NCBI GenBank assembly: GCA_001969505.1
Contig: LSSK01001547.1
Location: 1-18,766, forward strand
Direction of reading: 5' to 3'
DNA from: Zancudomyces culisetae
Taxonomy: Eukaryota > Kickxellomycota > Harpellomycetes > Harpellales > Legeriomycetaceae
Length of the DNA stretch: 18,766 nt
The translations under genes and the position numbers were made by a program. A model generated the notes under the pieces. It was not told where the DNA came from. It was given only the letters and a program-made list of their open reading frames with translations, and ran no database searches. Numbering within the stretch: the first letter of the stretch is position 1; each line of letters begins with the position of its first letter. Shown one piece after another: positions 1 to 10,530 of this stretch.

Positions 1-149
1 AGAATAGAGAGGGAGGATATCAAGTATGATAGTATTGTTATTTTATTTAAAGTTTATGTTGTTCAATAATATTACTATTAGAAAAAATTAAGATCTAAAG
101 AGTGCATCTAACACATTATTTAAAAGGGTAAAGATCTAAAACCTAGAAC

Positions 150-662
150 TTAGGTTCTTACAACCATGAGCCAAGCAAATGAGACAGCTCTTCCTCCTAC
201 AACTTTGGGTATATTTCTGATGGTCTTAGATGATGATCTACGGACCACTTGGCATCTACCGGTACAGTCCTTTCCTCCACAGACCATAATAACTCCCATT
301 CCTGGTTTGTTCAACCCGCTCTTTCTTCCGAGCTTGATTGATCCAAACTTTCTTGTGTTGTAGCACTTTCCAAATCTAATGCTGCGCTTAGCATATCTTC
401 TACTAAATTTCGGAGACTTGTACAACCTAACAGTAGTTTTAATACATCTACAGCGATGATGGTGACACATATCATTGAACTCAGAACTAGCAATCTTGTT
501 GTATCGAGAACCAGCGATATTATTTAATTGAGAACCAGCAACCTTGTTGTTTTTAGAACTAGCAATATTATTTTTATGATTCTGTTCGGAATTGCGGATG
601 TTCACCACACTGGCCAAAGTAGAACTGAGGAGTAAGGCACTAATTTAGGCTGACTTGAACAT
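150..662 (-). pseudogene. Small Cys-rich secreted protein gene, nonsense mutation in signal peptide
   Basis: The ATG at 662 has AAA before it and a TATAAATA box about 60 bp upstream. It opens MFKSA, then an in-frame TAA (645-647), then ISALLLSSTLAS, which is clearly the hydrophobic core and cleavage region of a signal peptide. The frame then stays open to a TAA at 150-152, for 171 codons in all, counting both stops. The mature part has four 8-residue Asn/Ala/Ser repeats followed by a basic domain with seven cysteines (CHHHRCRC, GKC, VCGGKDCTGRC). The only later in-frame ATGs lie past the repeats and give no signal peptide. No GT-AG intron can remove the stop. TAA ends other genes here, so recoding is unlikely. 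I infer a young pseudogene or null allele; stop readthrough or a sequencing error are alternatives. I do not recognise the family, and it is not evidently related to the six-cysteine pair at 14390-15930. Confidence 0.6.
477..572 (-). repeat. Four 24-bp tandem repeats encoding an 8-residue unit
   Basis: The units read NNIASSKN, NKVAGSQL, NNIAGSRY and NKIASSEF, consensus N-N/K-I/V-A-S/G-S-x-x. The 24-bp DNA period matches the peptide period. They follow the signal-peptide region of the broken secreted gene. All four keep the frame, so the repeat expanded while the gene was coding. Confidence 0.75.
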
Positions 663-719
663 TTTGGCTACTGTTTTTGCTTTTTTTTCCTGTTGGAATG
701 ATGTTTGTGTACAACGTTT

Positions 720-727
720 TATTTATA
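720..727 (-). promoter_or_regulatory. TATA box of the small secreted gene
   Basis: TATAAATA on the minus strand lies 58-65 bp upstream of the ATG at 662. The other two small secreted genes in the window carry the same octamer, which supports 662 as the true start codon. Confidence 0.5.
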
Positions 728-1576
728 AACTGAATGGAAAAAAAAACCTAACCCTTATATACTTTTGAAAAGGGTGAAGGGAATGGTTTGGAGTTATTAG
801 CATATTTTATTTATAAAAAAACAAGAGATTAATATATCGAGTATCCAGACTATTGTTGATAATTGAATACCTTTTTCGATAGAATGATACCATACAACAT
901 AAATATAAAATATGGTGATATGGTACAACTCAAAGACCATAATTTGCATGAGGCCAGACCAGCATTAATGAGCTTAAAAGTCAATGTGGCATCTTGTACA
1001 AATAACAAAAGTGTATTACATTGTATTGGAGAACACATATTCTACATTAATAACATCTAGTATTTTTTTATTTAAAAAGAACATGGTTATATTTATTACT
1101 GGAAAACAAAGCCGGGCTAGTTCGTGTTCAATTTAAAAGAAAAGTAAGTCTTGGTAGTTTATGAAAACATTGCGAGATTCTGGTAGAGTCTCCTATTTCT
1201 CTTTTTAATTATTTTTTGTGTGTGTATGTGGGAATATATCTACTGTGGAGGTTAATTCTATTATAAAGAAATCAGAACCAAAATGCTCCAAAGAACCTTG
1301 AACACTGGTATTTTTATTTAATCTCTTCTTTTTTCCCTTTTGAGGGCTTTTGAATTATTGTTATTATATTAAGAACTACTGGATGCTATAATGCTATTTA
1401 TTCGATCTGGAACGCACCATATTTTAGCAAACACCATTTTACCTTTATTTTTTTTTTGATATTTGTAGGATGTAGTACATCCTGAGTATATGGTGGGTAG
1501 GTACAAAATATTAAAATCGTGGGGTTTTTACTAATCTGGCAAGTCGAGGCTTAGAAATGTTTATAGCTATAACGTA
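728..1576. other. Intergenic, no supported gene
   Basis: A/T-rich DNA with short homopolymer runs. A 58-codon ATG frame on the plus strand (about 884-1060) overlaps an equally open antisense frame and has no recognisable features. I see no RNA gene or mobile element. Confidence 0.5.
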
Positions 1577-1924
1577 TTAAAGAATTAGGAACCTAAAAAA
1601 GCTCAATATGTTTTTAAACAAATGTTTTTTTGTCAAGTTCTGAATAGACGTTGTTATTATATCATTACTACAGTTTTCGTTATTAATCAAGTATAAGTGA
1701 TTCAAGGATAAAATAAATTTTGATGTATGCTCATTAACAGAGCTGTAAATAACGATACTGGATGCGTTTTGCGTAAATATACTCTGAGCCGAGTTTATCG
1801 TTCTTTTTTTTTTACTGGTATGACTAGTTATTCCAATAACTAAACCCAATTGCCCTGTCCACTTTTCACCCACCACTATTGTGGTACAGCTTGGATTAAA
1901 AAACAAAAATATTTCGACAATCAT
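1577..1924 (-). CDS. Doubtful hypothetical ORF, 115 aa
   Basis: An ATG-started frame of 115 residues lies on the same strand as the PUF3-like gene and downstream of it. It begins with a hydrophobic stretch (MIVEIFLFF), then a Gly-rich patch around VGEKWTGQLGLVIG, then Ser/Asn/Ile-rich sequence. No domain or family is recognisable. No TATA box or clear intron accompanies it. An open frame this long is uncommon but possible by chance in A/T-rich DNA. It could also be a decayed gene. Confidence 0.2.
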   Translation of the reverse strand: MIVEIFLFFNPSCTTIVVGEKWTGQLGLVIGITSHTSKKKRTINSAQSIFTQNASSIVIYSSVNEHTSKFILSLNHLYLINNENCSNDIITTSIQNLTKKHLFKNILSFFRFLIL

Positions 1925-2082
1925 CTCATTTAGACTCAAACAACAAGATACAAATACAAGACAGTGTAATGAATGTAGCAGAATTTAATGTGTTTCGAAA
2001 TGTATATTACTACACTATTCAAAGTTCAGATTAAAAAACAAAGACATATTAAAATATAGATATGATAAAAAGTAAGAAGTCA

Positions 2083-2090
2083 TATATACA
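2083..2090 (-). promoter_or_regulatory. Puf3-type site in the 3' UTR of the PUF3-like gene
   Basis: The minus strand reads CATGTATATA, an exact UGUAUAUA core with the C at -2 favoured by yeast Puf3. It lies 107 nt past the stop codon of the gene encoding the matching Pumilio protein. By composition I expect about one such octamer per strand per window, so position, not rarity, is the support. Confidence 0.4.
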
Positions 2091-2197
2091 TGTTTTAGTT
2101 GCAAATAAATAAAATAAGGAGTTTATAGCGATAAAAGGAATAAGAGTAAAGCGTAAAAATTGATAAGCATTAAAAAGGTTAAAGAGACTAAAAAGAA

Positions 2198-5100
2198 CTA
2201 TTTATAAAGTAAAGAGTCAACCTTATTAATAAGGTGTTTGCCATAGGTAAATTTCTTGAGAGATGGCAGATGCGGCTGGATCTTGCCCAGTAAGAAATTA
2301 CGTTGATCGCCATCAACAACGTCAAGCATTTTCTGGACAACATAGTTGGCGTACTGATCCCTCATCATCATCACAAGACCTGAAGAGGTGTTTGCAGAAG
2401 GGTTAGGTGACGACTCGCCGGTGCTTCCATAGAATATGACTTCATCGATTAGACACTTGCGCTGAGCAGGAGTGCCGAAGGAAATGCACTTTTCAACCAC
2501 ATTACTTGCAAACTTGTGCTTGCTGAGCTGGATAACTCGACCCCGAACCATTTCAATAATTTTGGATCTGTCGGCAGCCTGACCATGTTCTAAAATGTGT
2601 TGAATGACATAGTTTCCATATTGGTCTTGAACCAAACTAGATGTGAATTTGTGAATTTCGTCCAGCAAGGGCCTGGTTTTTGCTGCTGAACAGCGCTCAA
2701 ACAGGCGCTGGATGACACGACAACCGTATGGATGTGTGGCAAGCTGAAATACTTGACCGTTAAATGACCTAATGATAAAACCGAGGCGTGACTCGGGTAT
2801 AGTTTCAATGGTTTTTTGAATAACATGGTTGCAGTTCTGGTCGCGGACACAGTTTAGGATATGACCGTCGAGCTCCTTAATGAGTGAAAATTGGACGTCT
2901 TCAGGAACATGTTCCAGAGCCTTTTGGACTACGCGGCAACCATACATCTGGAGAGACAAGGTCAAAATGCTTCCCTTCATAGCGAGAGCCAACGCAATTC
3001 GGTGGGAGGAATTTCCAAAATCAAATAGCTTTTGAATTACATAGTTTCCAAAGACATCAGTCATTAGCCCCAGTGCAGTTGAATGGATTTCTTGAAACAC
3101 CAGATCCTTTTCCTCATCGGTTGCAGTCTCGAGTTTCTGCTGTATAAATCTTGAGCCGTGTTGGTCATTGGAAAACTCGGCTATATAGCCCTTGATATCT
3201 GAAAGCTCATATTTCTTGGCTTTATTGTTTCGAAAATCTTCAAGTAGGACACTACGAACAGTCTGTTGTTGACCAGCAAATGGTGAGGGTGTGGATGGTG
3301 AAGTCGGAGATGGTGCAGATTCTGGAGCTACCGACGTTGCTAATGAAGTAGTGATAAGTGTGTTTTCACCACCAGGTATAGCAGCTGTGGTGGCTTTTGT
3401 TGCTATGTCTCTTTTAGAGCTAAAGTTGGGGCTAGAGCCACTAGCAGATGTAGTAGTGCTGGTGGCAGGAACTGATGTTGACGCTGAAGGTGCTGAATGA
3501 ATGGTCGGTGAAGTATTTGTGGGTATCCCCGTGGTTTTGTTGGTGCTAATTGGATTGGAGTAAAGAGCATTGGCTATCTGTGTTGGTGGTACAGGTGGGT
3601 AGAAAGCTAATTTCTGGTAAGAATAAGAGCCAACATAATGTTTTGGTTCCAGAAGGTTAGGGGAAAATGGACCATTGTGATCCAGCGCAGGTGGAAATTC
3701 AGATTTGGATTGAAGCAATGGATGGAGAATTTCGCTTCTTTGTGGGAAGGAAAATGAAGTTGTGGGTGATGTGGAAAGAGCTGGAACAGCTGTAGCTGCA
3801 CCGGAAGCTACATAACGCTGCTGTTGTTGGTTCTGCTGTTGGTTCTGCTGTTGGTTCTGCTGTTGGTTCTGCTGTTGGTTCTGCTGTTGGTTCTGTTGTT
3901 GGTTCTGTTGTTGGTTCTGTTGTTGTGAGCTATATGCAATGTCGTTGTTACCATTGAAACTACCATTCCAGTAGGCATTCATTGGTGTATTAGTGAAGCT
4001 TAGCGCATACATAGGATTCGAACTACGCGGTAAGGAATAAGCGCTTGGAAACTCATTTCCTCGTATGTTAGAGTTGCCTGTTCCGATACCACCATTACTG
4101 GCCATCGAAACGCTAGTTCCAAACCTGTACTTTGGCATGTTCCTTTTTCCATCAAAACCGTCGAAGTTTCCAGCAGCTTCACTGATAGAATATAGCCCTT
4201 CACCCGGTTGTCGAGCTCCGAACGATATACTCGAGCCCCTTTCATACCGATTAGCTGCCCTCCCCACCACTCCATCTATACTCTTAAACTCAAAATAATT
4301 GGACCTCGCAATCTCTGTACCGACTTTTCCGACACCAATCACAGAGTTCGCAGGATTTTCACCACTATTGATAGTTCCAAGGGAAGTAGAATAAGGTTGG
4401 AATGCCGGTGGAAATAAATAACCTGGCATCGCTGAATCTGGTTCTACTGTTTTGGAATACATGTTTCCCCACATTGTTGGTCCGGTCTTTGGAACTGGTC
4501 CTTTCAACTCTTGAGCTAAAAATCCATTATTGGGCTCAGTGATGTCTTCAAAATTATCAAATACGGAATTGGAAGCAAAATCCATCTCATCATCCATCTC
4601 AAGTGAATATGTATTTTGGCGATGAGTGTAACGGCTATGACTACTGGGTTGCTTGGTTGATGGGATCCCAAAGCTCATAGATCCCAACTTACTCACAATA
4701 CCTTCGTCCTCGTCTTCTTCTTCTCTGACTAGTTGCAAACTTCCCTCCAAAAAAGATTCTGTTCTTTCTCCAAACTCATCTCTTATGAATCCACTTCTTC
4801 GCATTTTCGACGGTGCTGACCCAAATATTCCTATTCCGAATCTGCCCTTTTCCTCATCTCTATTTCGCCCCCGTTCTTCAAATTCAGTTCCAAATGACAT
4901 GTTTCTGCCTTCCTGTATCCCTATAGCTTTACTTCTTTCCATAACTCCTGTTCCTGTTCCACCACGCACATCCGCTCCTGAGTTCAAAAATTCTGTAGCA
5001 TATACATTACCTCCATTTTGCTTCTGCTTTTGATGCCTATCACGAGTATGCATCATATTATGTGTATTGGATTTCTGAGTGTCGTTGTATCCAAAATGGT

Positions 5101-5425
5101 CTAATTTTAATTCTCGCTGCTCATCCCAAGACCCTACTCCCAAATCACTCCAATCCTTATCCACGTCGTTGGAAGTCGCATAAACAGGCCCTCCCCACGC
5201 CCCGGCTTTCTCCTGCTTTTCCGACTCTTGGAATTTTCTAAACCATACATTATCCGCCGTCTGCACCTTTTCTTCACTTTCTTTTTGAGTACGATATGAG
5301 TGTTTACTAGCCATACCACCTATTTCTGTAGCACGCTCGTGTGGCGAAAAAAATCTGCTGGTCTCCTTTGCAGAATTGAGATCATTATACTTTGCTTCTG
5401 CTCTAATACTAATGCCTGAACTCAT
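2198..5425 (-). CDS. PUF3: Pumilio-family mRNA-binding protein, Puf3-like
   Basis: Uninterrupted 1075-residue frame; a TGA three codons upstream fixes the start at 5425, and TAG ends it. A long Ser/Asn/Gly-rich low-complexity N-terminus carries a QQQN tract at residues 501-536. A Pumilio homology domain fills residues about 722-1075. The eight repeats show base-reading triplets in order: S-R-Q (HGSRFIQQ), N-Y-Q, C-R-Q, N-H-Q, C-R-Q, N-Y-Q, S-N-E (FASNVVEK), N-Y-Q (YANYVVQK). This is the human PUM1 / yeast Puf3 pattern, which predicts recognition of UGUANAUA in 3' UTRs. Family members recruit deadenylation and translational-repression factors in the cytoplasm; yeast Puf3 acts mainly on mRNAs for mitochondrial proteins. 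A Ser/Asn-rich insert separates repeats 7 and 8. The downstream UGUAUAUA site suggests autoregulation. Family assignment is firm; orthology to Puf3 rather than another Pumilio paralog is inferred from the triplets. Confidence 0.93.
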   Translation of the reverse strand: MSSGISIRAEAKYNDLNSAKETSRFFSPHERATEIGGMASKHSYRTQKESEEKVQTADNVWFRKFQESEKQEKAGAWGGPVYATSNDVDKDWSDLGVGSWDEQRELKLDHFGYNDTQKSNTHNMMHTRDRHQKQKQNGGNVYATEFLNSGADVRGGTGTGVMERSKAIGIQEGRNMSFGTEFEERGRNRDEEKGRFGIGIFGSAPSKMRRSGFIRDEFGERTESFLEGSLQLVREEEDEDEGIVSKLGSMSFGIPSTKQPSSHSRYTHRQNTYSLEMDDEMDFASNSVFDNFEDITEPNNGFLAQELKGPVPKTGPTMWGNMYSKTVEPDSAMPGYLFPPAFQPYSTSLGTINSGENPANSVIGVGKVGTEIARSNYFEFKSIDGVVGRAANRYERGSSISFGARQPGEGLYSISEAAGNFDGFDGKRNMPKYRFGTSVSMASNGGIGTGNSNIRGNEFPSAYSLPRSSNPMYALSFTNTPMNAYWNGSFNGNNDIAYSSQQQNQQQNQQQNQQQNQQQNQQQNQQQNQQQNQQQQRYVASGAATAVPALSTSPTTSFSFPQRSEILHPLLQSKSEFPPALDHNGPFSPNLLEPKHYVGSYSYQKLAFYPPVPPTQIANALYSNPISTNKTTGIPTNTSPTIHSAPSASTSVPATSTTTSASGSSPNFSSKRDIATKATTAAIPGGENTLITTSLATSVAPESAPSPTSPSTPSPFAGQQQTVRSVLLEDFRNNKAKKYELSDIKGYIAEFSNDQHGSRFIQQKLETATDEEKDLVFQEIHSTALGLMTDVFGNYVIQKLFDFGNSSHRIALALAMKGSILTLSLQMYGCRVVQKALEHVPEDVQFSLIKELDGHILNCVRDQNCNHVIQKTIETIPESRLGFIIRSFNGQVFQLATHPYGCRVIQRLFERCSAAKTRPLLDEIHKFTSSLVQDQYGNYVIQHILEHGQAADRSKIIEMVRGRVIQLSKHKFASNVVEKCISFGTPAQRKCLIDEVIFYGSTGESSPNPSANTSSGLVMMMRDQYANYVVQKMLDVVDGDQRNFLLGKIQPHLPSLKKFTYGKHLINKVDSLLYK
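3818..3925 (-). repeat. QQQN-coding 12-bp tandem repeat
   Basis: Thirty-six codons encode QQQN eight times and then QQQQ. On the plus strand there are five contiguous units GTTCTGCTGTTG and then three contiguous units GTTCTGTTGTTG. The two synonymous blocks are separately homogenised, indicating recent expansion by slippage or unequal exchange. The tract lies in the disordered N-terminal half of the Pumilio protein and probably varies in length between strains. Confidence 0.9.
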
Positions 5426-5666
5426 ACTATTTCAACCGCTCTATACTTTTATATTTCACTGAACTTTGATGTGCTGCGTGTTTAACGTAAGGTTTCTCTC
5501 TGTTTTGTTTTTTTTTTTTTACAATTGATGATATTACACAGGTTTTGTGATTTTCTAATTGAAAGTCACACTTATCTTGAAATCGATTATAGAAGAATTG
5601 GTCTTAAATACCTCTGAATATCGATTTATACTTCCCTCCCCCTACTTTCCTGTCGAGTTTCTTATA

Positions 5667-5674
5667 CTTTTATA
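5667..5674 (-). promoter_or_regulatory. Candidate TATA element of the PUF3-like gene
   Basis: TATAAAAG on the minus strand lies about 240 bp upstream of the start codon. It is part of a 12-mer, TATACTTTTATA on the plus strand at 5663-5674, repeated exactly at 5442-5453. The second copy is too near the ATG to be the TATA box itself. Confidence 0.3.
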
Positions 5675-7025
5675 CAACTATCCACGCGTTGGGTGTATGA
5701 TTAAAATATTACAAGTATTGACACTCCAAGTATTTTTACAAAGCTGGTAGGTTTAGATATCCGCTTTAAGTTAATACAGCTTGATGTCAATCAAAGTTAA
5801 TTTTCGAACAGTGATAACTATTTACAGAATATTATATGATGTCGTCTTCATCAAAAGTCCTCTAGGATTATCAAGTTGTATGCCCTGATCTCGGTCTATT
5901 TAAGCGAGTCACCTTTTCCGCCCTTGTTAGCCTCGCTTTTTTCTGTTGTGGCTTTATCTAAAATGGAAAGTAGTTTAATGTTAAATCTCAAAGTTTCCAT
6001 TCTCTTATAGTTACACGCACACATAATGAGTATACCATCATCAGTAACCACGAAAAATCATTTTAATTTTTGATGATTAAATGTGTTTAACAAGACCCAT
6101 CCCAGCCATTTACTCTAAAAGGGATCGACCCGATATTTCCCCATCATTATTTTCATCAGTTGTATTACAGGCCCATGTTCAACAGATTACTTGCGAGATT
6201 TTTTTTTTCTTTTTTTTATAAGCTGCTCAATGTAAAAATTCTTTGTTTCCAACTTTGCATTATTGATTAAATCAATTTCTCCCCTTCTAGAATCAAATTG
6301 ATTGTCCAAAAGTGGAACAAAGAAAAAGAATCTTGAAAAAGTTGATGGAAAGGGTATTTGCAGAAATAGGGTTTTAGTTCCAAAATGCAAAACAAACAAA
6401 ATCCCTTTCTTCTCTCATCCTACAGTCATCAAAAATAAAGGATGGACTGTGGAGATAGGGCGTATTACTTCCTCCAGAACATGAGTAGTCGTCTGAATTT
6501 TCACGTTTTTCTACTGCTTGAAATATTTTTGGGTGATGTTCTCCCAGGTCTCTGGGTCAAAAAAAAAAATCCTCGCCGGCTACTAACCGAGTGTGTGTAC
6601 GCAAAGTACAAAAAGTATTCGCTTTGAAACATCTAATCAGTGGTGCAATAATAGCAATAGTAACCGCTTACCTTTAGTATTTTACTACTCCCAATACCAC
6701 TAGCACAGCTATTATTATTATTATTATTGCTTCGCAGCCCCTGCACGCTCAAAGGCCTTCTTTCTGTAATTCTACCAAAGTATAAAAACTCCAACTTGTT
6801 GAAAAGAGGATAAAAAAAGTATTTTTTTTCTTTATCCTTCGCAATAGCGTTTTTTTTCCTGGTCTAACACCAATAATCTTAAAAAAGTCGCCAGTTATGT
6901 CCTTTTATGCAAAACTGTCATTGATTGATTTACTAAATATCACTGTAGATGTAGCTACCGTGCTCTCTTTATCCGCAAGTCCTTTTAAATATATTTAGCT
7001 GCGGAAATTACGTGCAGTGTATGTA

Positions 7026-7119
7026 TCGATATTACCGTCAATTTGTTTTGTATCTGTACCTTTTTCTCGCCTCGATCTTTACTTTTATCGATATATGTAC
7101 CGATATTTATACCGATATT
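7026..7119. repeat. Cluster of CGATAT motifs
   Basis: TCGATATT at about 7026, ATCGATAT near 7087 and TACCGATATT at 7098-7107 and 7110-7119 occur within about 95 bp. The last two are exactly 12 bp apart. A further ACCGATATT lies near 7711. The spacing would suit clustered binding sites for one transcription factor. No factor is assigned. Confidence 0.3.
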
Positions 7120-9183
7120 ATATTAGGAGAATAAAGAAGTAAAAACAGCAACCTGTTCCGTTGGATCCCTTCAATCTTTACACTATTTTTTTTGCAGCAG
7201 AATCTACACAATCAAGTCCTTTGTTATTGAGTAGGAATACAAATATGTGTGTGGTCTTCTTTACTCTTAAATAAATGCTTCTACCAGTTTCGTTTATCTT
7301 TGCCTCTTGGTATAAGCTGACAGAGTATAATAAATGTTTTGTAGATTAAAAAAAGAAAAGATTATGCTAAGCAGTTAGGAGCAAATAAAACGGTTTGGTC
7401 CCACAAGTTGTTATTCCAAAAACTTGATTTTGCTTGCTTTTGAATGTCTTTTTCTTTTGGAAGCCACCTTTGTTAGTTTAATCAGAAAGCTGTGGTAGAA
7501 ATAGGCGCTATCTTCCTGCGCACATTTTTCCACCTTTCTACCCATTTTTGATTTTATTTTATTTATCTACCACTAATACCTTCTTAAACGCTCCCATCCG
7601 TTGGTTCTCGGCTTAGTGTGATTTGTAATTACGTTTTTTTTTCGTTAAATAATTCAAATAAGTAAAAATAAAAATCAATTTTTTTTTAGAGAAATCAGTT
7701 AATGTGAAATAGACCGATATTATTAATCGTTGAAACTCGCTTTAATAAAGTATCTGGTTAACTAAATTAATACACATCAAACTAGAAATTAAAGTGAAAA
7801 AGTGGAATCAGCCCTTTCTCTGTTTGTCGTTCATGATTAAAGCGGAGGAGCCAACATGGGCTTCCTAGTGACAAAATCTTCAGGTCTTCTTACCAAACCT
7901 TCTGCAAAAAAAAGACTAATTCGCTTTATTGATGCATTTTTTTTTGTTATTTTAAATCTATTTTTTGACCATTATCGCAACAACCTCCATCCATAGAGTC
8001 ACACCAGACCAATTATGCATTTAGCAATTTTAGCAATTTTTGTGTAAAAAAAAAAATCGAACGGCTTTATAAATTTGTGAATAATTCGGTCGCCAATTGG
8101 AAACTATAAATTTTCAAACCGTCCGTGTTTATTAATTACGCAACGATTCTTGGTTACTAGTGATTGATGGTAAAGTTCTCCAAACTGTTCGTATTAGTTG
8201 ATTTCTACGGCAATTTCCATTATTTCCTACAGATTTTTTTAGCTCATCTTACTTTAAACTCACGTGAAAAAATAAACATTACAAATCAGATTCCGCAAAC
8301 AGATTCTCACACAACAGCATCAATCTTTTAAAATACCACCAATCCTTTAGCTACTAGGCTCTAGACCACCAAATGTACTGTTTGTCAACCATTTTTGTCC
8401 ATTTGAGGTGGAAACAGTGCTTGAATTTTGTAGCCGGAAGCATTTATAATAGTAGAGGCAAAATACTATAGACTCGGGGACTCATTGAGCATTTACATTT
8501 TCCAGGATAAACCAACTAATTTGTCATTAATTTTTGCATTTACTCTTTTATCGATTCATTTGTATATAAAATGTGGATTTTGTTCGCCAGTGACCACATT
8601 GATCCTCATATCGAATAATTTAACGTACCATCCTGGAACTAGCGAAAGTGATAGTGGCAGATGCTGCTATAAAGCTCATAATCACACCAGACTGAGTGTA
8701 TTCATGCCTAAAATAAGGTTGTTTTAGTTTAGTAATCCATCTAGATGTTTGGGTGCCTTATCCTACCAATCGCTGGTGTTGTTTATTTATTTTTATTTTT
8801 TTGGTTTTCTAAGCAAGAAACTACCCCTTCATACTAAGCACTTGAGTCAGTTTTATATACGAGATACAATAATAATACACGCTCTATTATTCAGGTCTTT
8901 TATAATAGTTGTATAGTTATTAACTTTGCTTTTCTTGGTATTAAATATCTTCTTTTTCCGGTAGATATTGAAAAAAGAGCTATACTAGCCTATAATTGCC
9001 CTGTTTGGATTTTGTTCCCCTGTAAAGAGTTAGAAGGCATGGGAATGTTACTAAAAGTAAAGTGATGGAATATAGCTAATAATCTAAAACAACACCTTTT
9101 TTCTATTTTGTATTTTCTGTTTTATGAGAGCTTTGAGTAGGTTCATGTTCAAAAAAGAATCCAGAACAATTATCCATGCCTTA

Positions 9184-9239
9184 TAATTACCAACATAATT
9201 ACCAACATTATTACCAACAACAACAACAACAATAATAAT
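9184..9239. repeat. AATTACCAAC repeats running into CAA/AAT triplets
   Basis: Three near-copies of an ATTACCAAC unit spaced 12 bp apart merge into (CAA)n and then (AAT)n. It is a compound microsatellite in noncoding DNA. Confidence 0.7.
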
Positions 9240-9942
9240 GAATACTTTTTGCTGTACTAGACAAAATTTAACCCCTTTCTTTTACATTTAACCGTTACAC
9301 CTGTGTGTACTTGACCAATTTTAAACGTTACAGCCTTTTAGACAAGGTTTTTATTGCTATATTTTTACATGTTGCTTCTCATTTTTCTGGCTATATACTA
9401 TCTTTTTATTACCATCGATATACATATTTTCCTATTCTATCAACACAGCACTAGCTCCGCTTATGTATTTTTTGCTCAAAAGCTACATAGCTTGGTTCAC
9501 ATTGTTTCACATAATAGGTGAAACTTGGACCAGATCAATTATATAAAAGTAACACTTTACACAATCTCAGCAACCAAGGTAAAGTTGATCACATGCCTTG
9601 TAATCCTATAACTCTCGCAATTTCAGGCATAATCAATAAATATCAACACCATTGTGTAATTTGTGTGATTTATGCCTGTTAGAGAGAAAATAAGAGTATT
9701 TATCGTAGTTTAGCCAGATATATACGAGAATTATAAGTATTTCCGTTTTTGCATCTTCTCGATAGGTTTTTGAATAATCAAATTCAATGGCATTAAAACG
9801 TTCGTAGTTAAAAACCAATGTGCTGCGTCCATGTAAAAATTAAAAGTGATATAAGCACCTTAAATAAAATCGGCATCTAAATAATAACTGAAGGAAAGTT
9901 GGGTTTAAAAACCAACCGTAATTAATCGATCTTTATAGTTTT

Positions 9943-10055
9943 ATTTATATTTACATTTATATTTACCTTATCATTTCAAATTTTTTTATTTTTATTTTTA
10001 TTTTTATTTTTATTTTTATTTTTATAATTTATATTAATATTAGTATTAATATTAG
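9943..10055. repeat. AT-only tandem array with two ARS-consensus-like 11-mers
   Basis: ATTTATATTTA occurs at 9943-9953 and again at 9955-9965; both match the Saccharomyces ARS consensus WTTTAYRTTTW. Then comes a T-rich (TTTTTA)n run of about seven units (9981-10025) and two copies of ATTAATATTAGT. Such DNA unwinds easily. Origin function is speculative because the consensus is lineage-specific. Confidence 0.6.
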
Positions 10056-10530
10056 TATTTTTTATAATCGCAATGATACGAAATCAGACAAACAAATCAA
10101 TAGCTACAGAAATTTCAAAAAAAAAGAAAAACAAAAATATTCATGGTCTTCTTCCCACAATCTCAGCTACAAATCACTTTCGCAGAAAATAAACCGAATA
10201 GCAATCCAACAATTTTTTGTTTTCGTTTCTGCTTCAGTTTCATTTTGTACATTGGTTCCCCTCCCCCCCTATGCCTTGGGTCCGTTTAGGATTATACCCT
10301 GCAATTATCTTATACTTTTATGGTAGCTGAAATTCCAACAGCTCGTAACCAACCAAATAATTACTGAATAACAGCGTTTATACATGCTCTTTACTAGAAC
10401 TCTAAAATACACCAAACTGAATCGCCCCATCTTAAAACAGAGGCAGTATTCTTTCGATTTTTTCCTATTCGGATTATTGTTAGGCTAAAGATAACAAAGA
10501 ATACGAAAGCAAAAATGTGGTAGAGGTGTA

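Noticed and set aside
150-662. Reassigned TAA codon as the explanation for the in-frame stop
   Set aside because: TAA terminates HOS2 and this same gene at its proper end, so a nuclear code change does not fit.
863-1060. Plus-strand frame resembling a retroelement integrase tail (YGDMVQLKD)
   Set aside because: The likeness covers fewer than ten residues, and no reverse transcriptase, integrase or long terminal repeat lies nearby.
4008-4030. tRNA B-box-like GGATTCGAAC on the minus strand
   Set aside because: It lies within the PUF3 coding sequence, and no A box or cloverleaf can be formed at the right distance.
6187-6399. Minus-strand frame ending in a Lys-rich helix-like sequence
   Set aside because: No ATG start, and the Lys run comes from poly-A. 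Possible splice sites around it do not give a consistent gene model.
6302-6627. Overlapping plus-strand frames of about 60 codons, one with an ATG at 6442
   Set aside because: Three frames on both strands are open here; the products are low-complexity with no domain. It reflects chance low stop density.
8561-8568. TGTATATA on the plus strand, and another at 13968-13975
   Set aside because: Neither lies in a transcript I can support; they show the chance background for Puf3-type sites.
8485-8727. Plus-strand 80-codon hydrophobic frame
   Set aside because: It starts only at TTG, has no recognisable family and no convincing introns or promoter.
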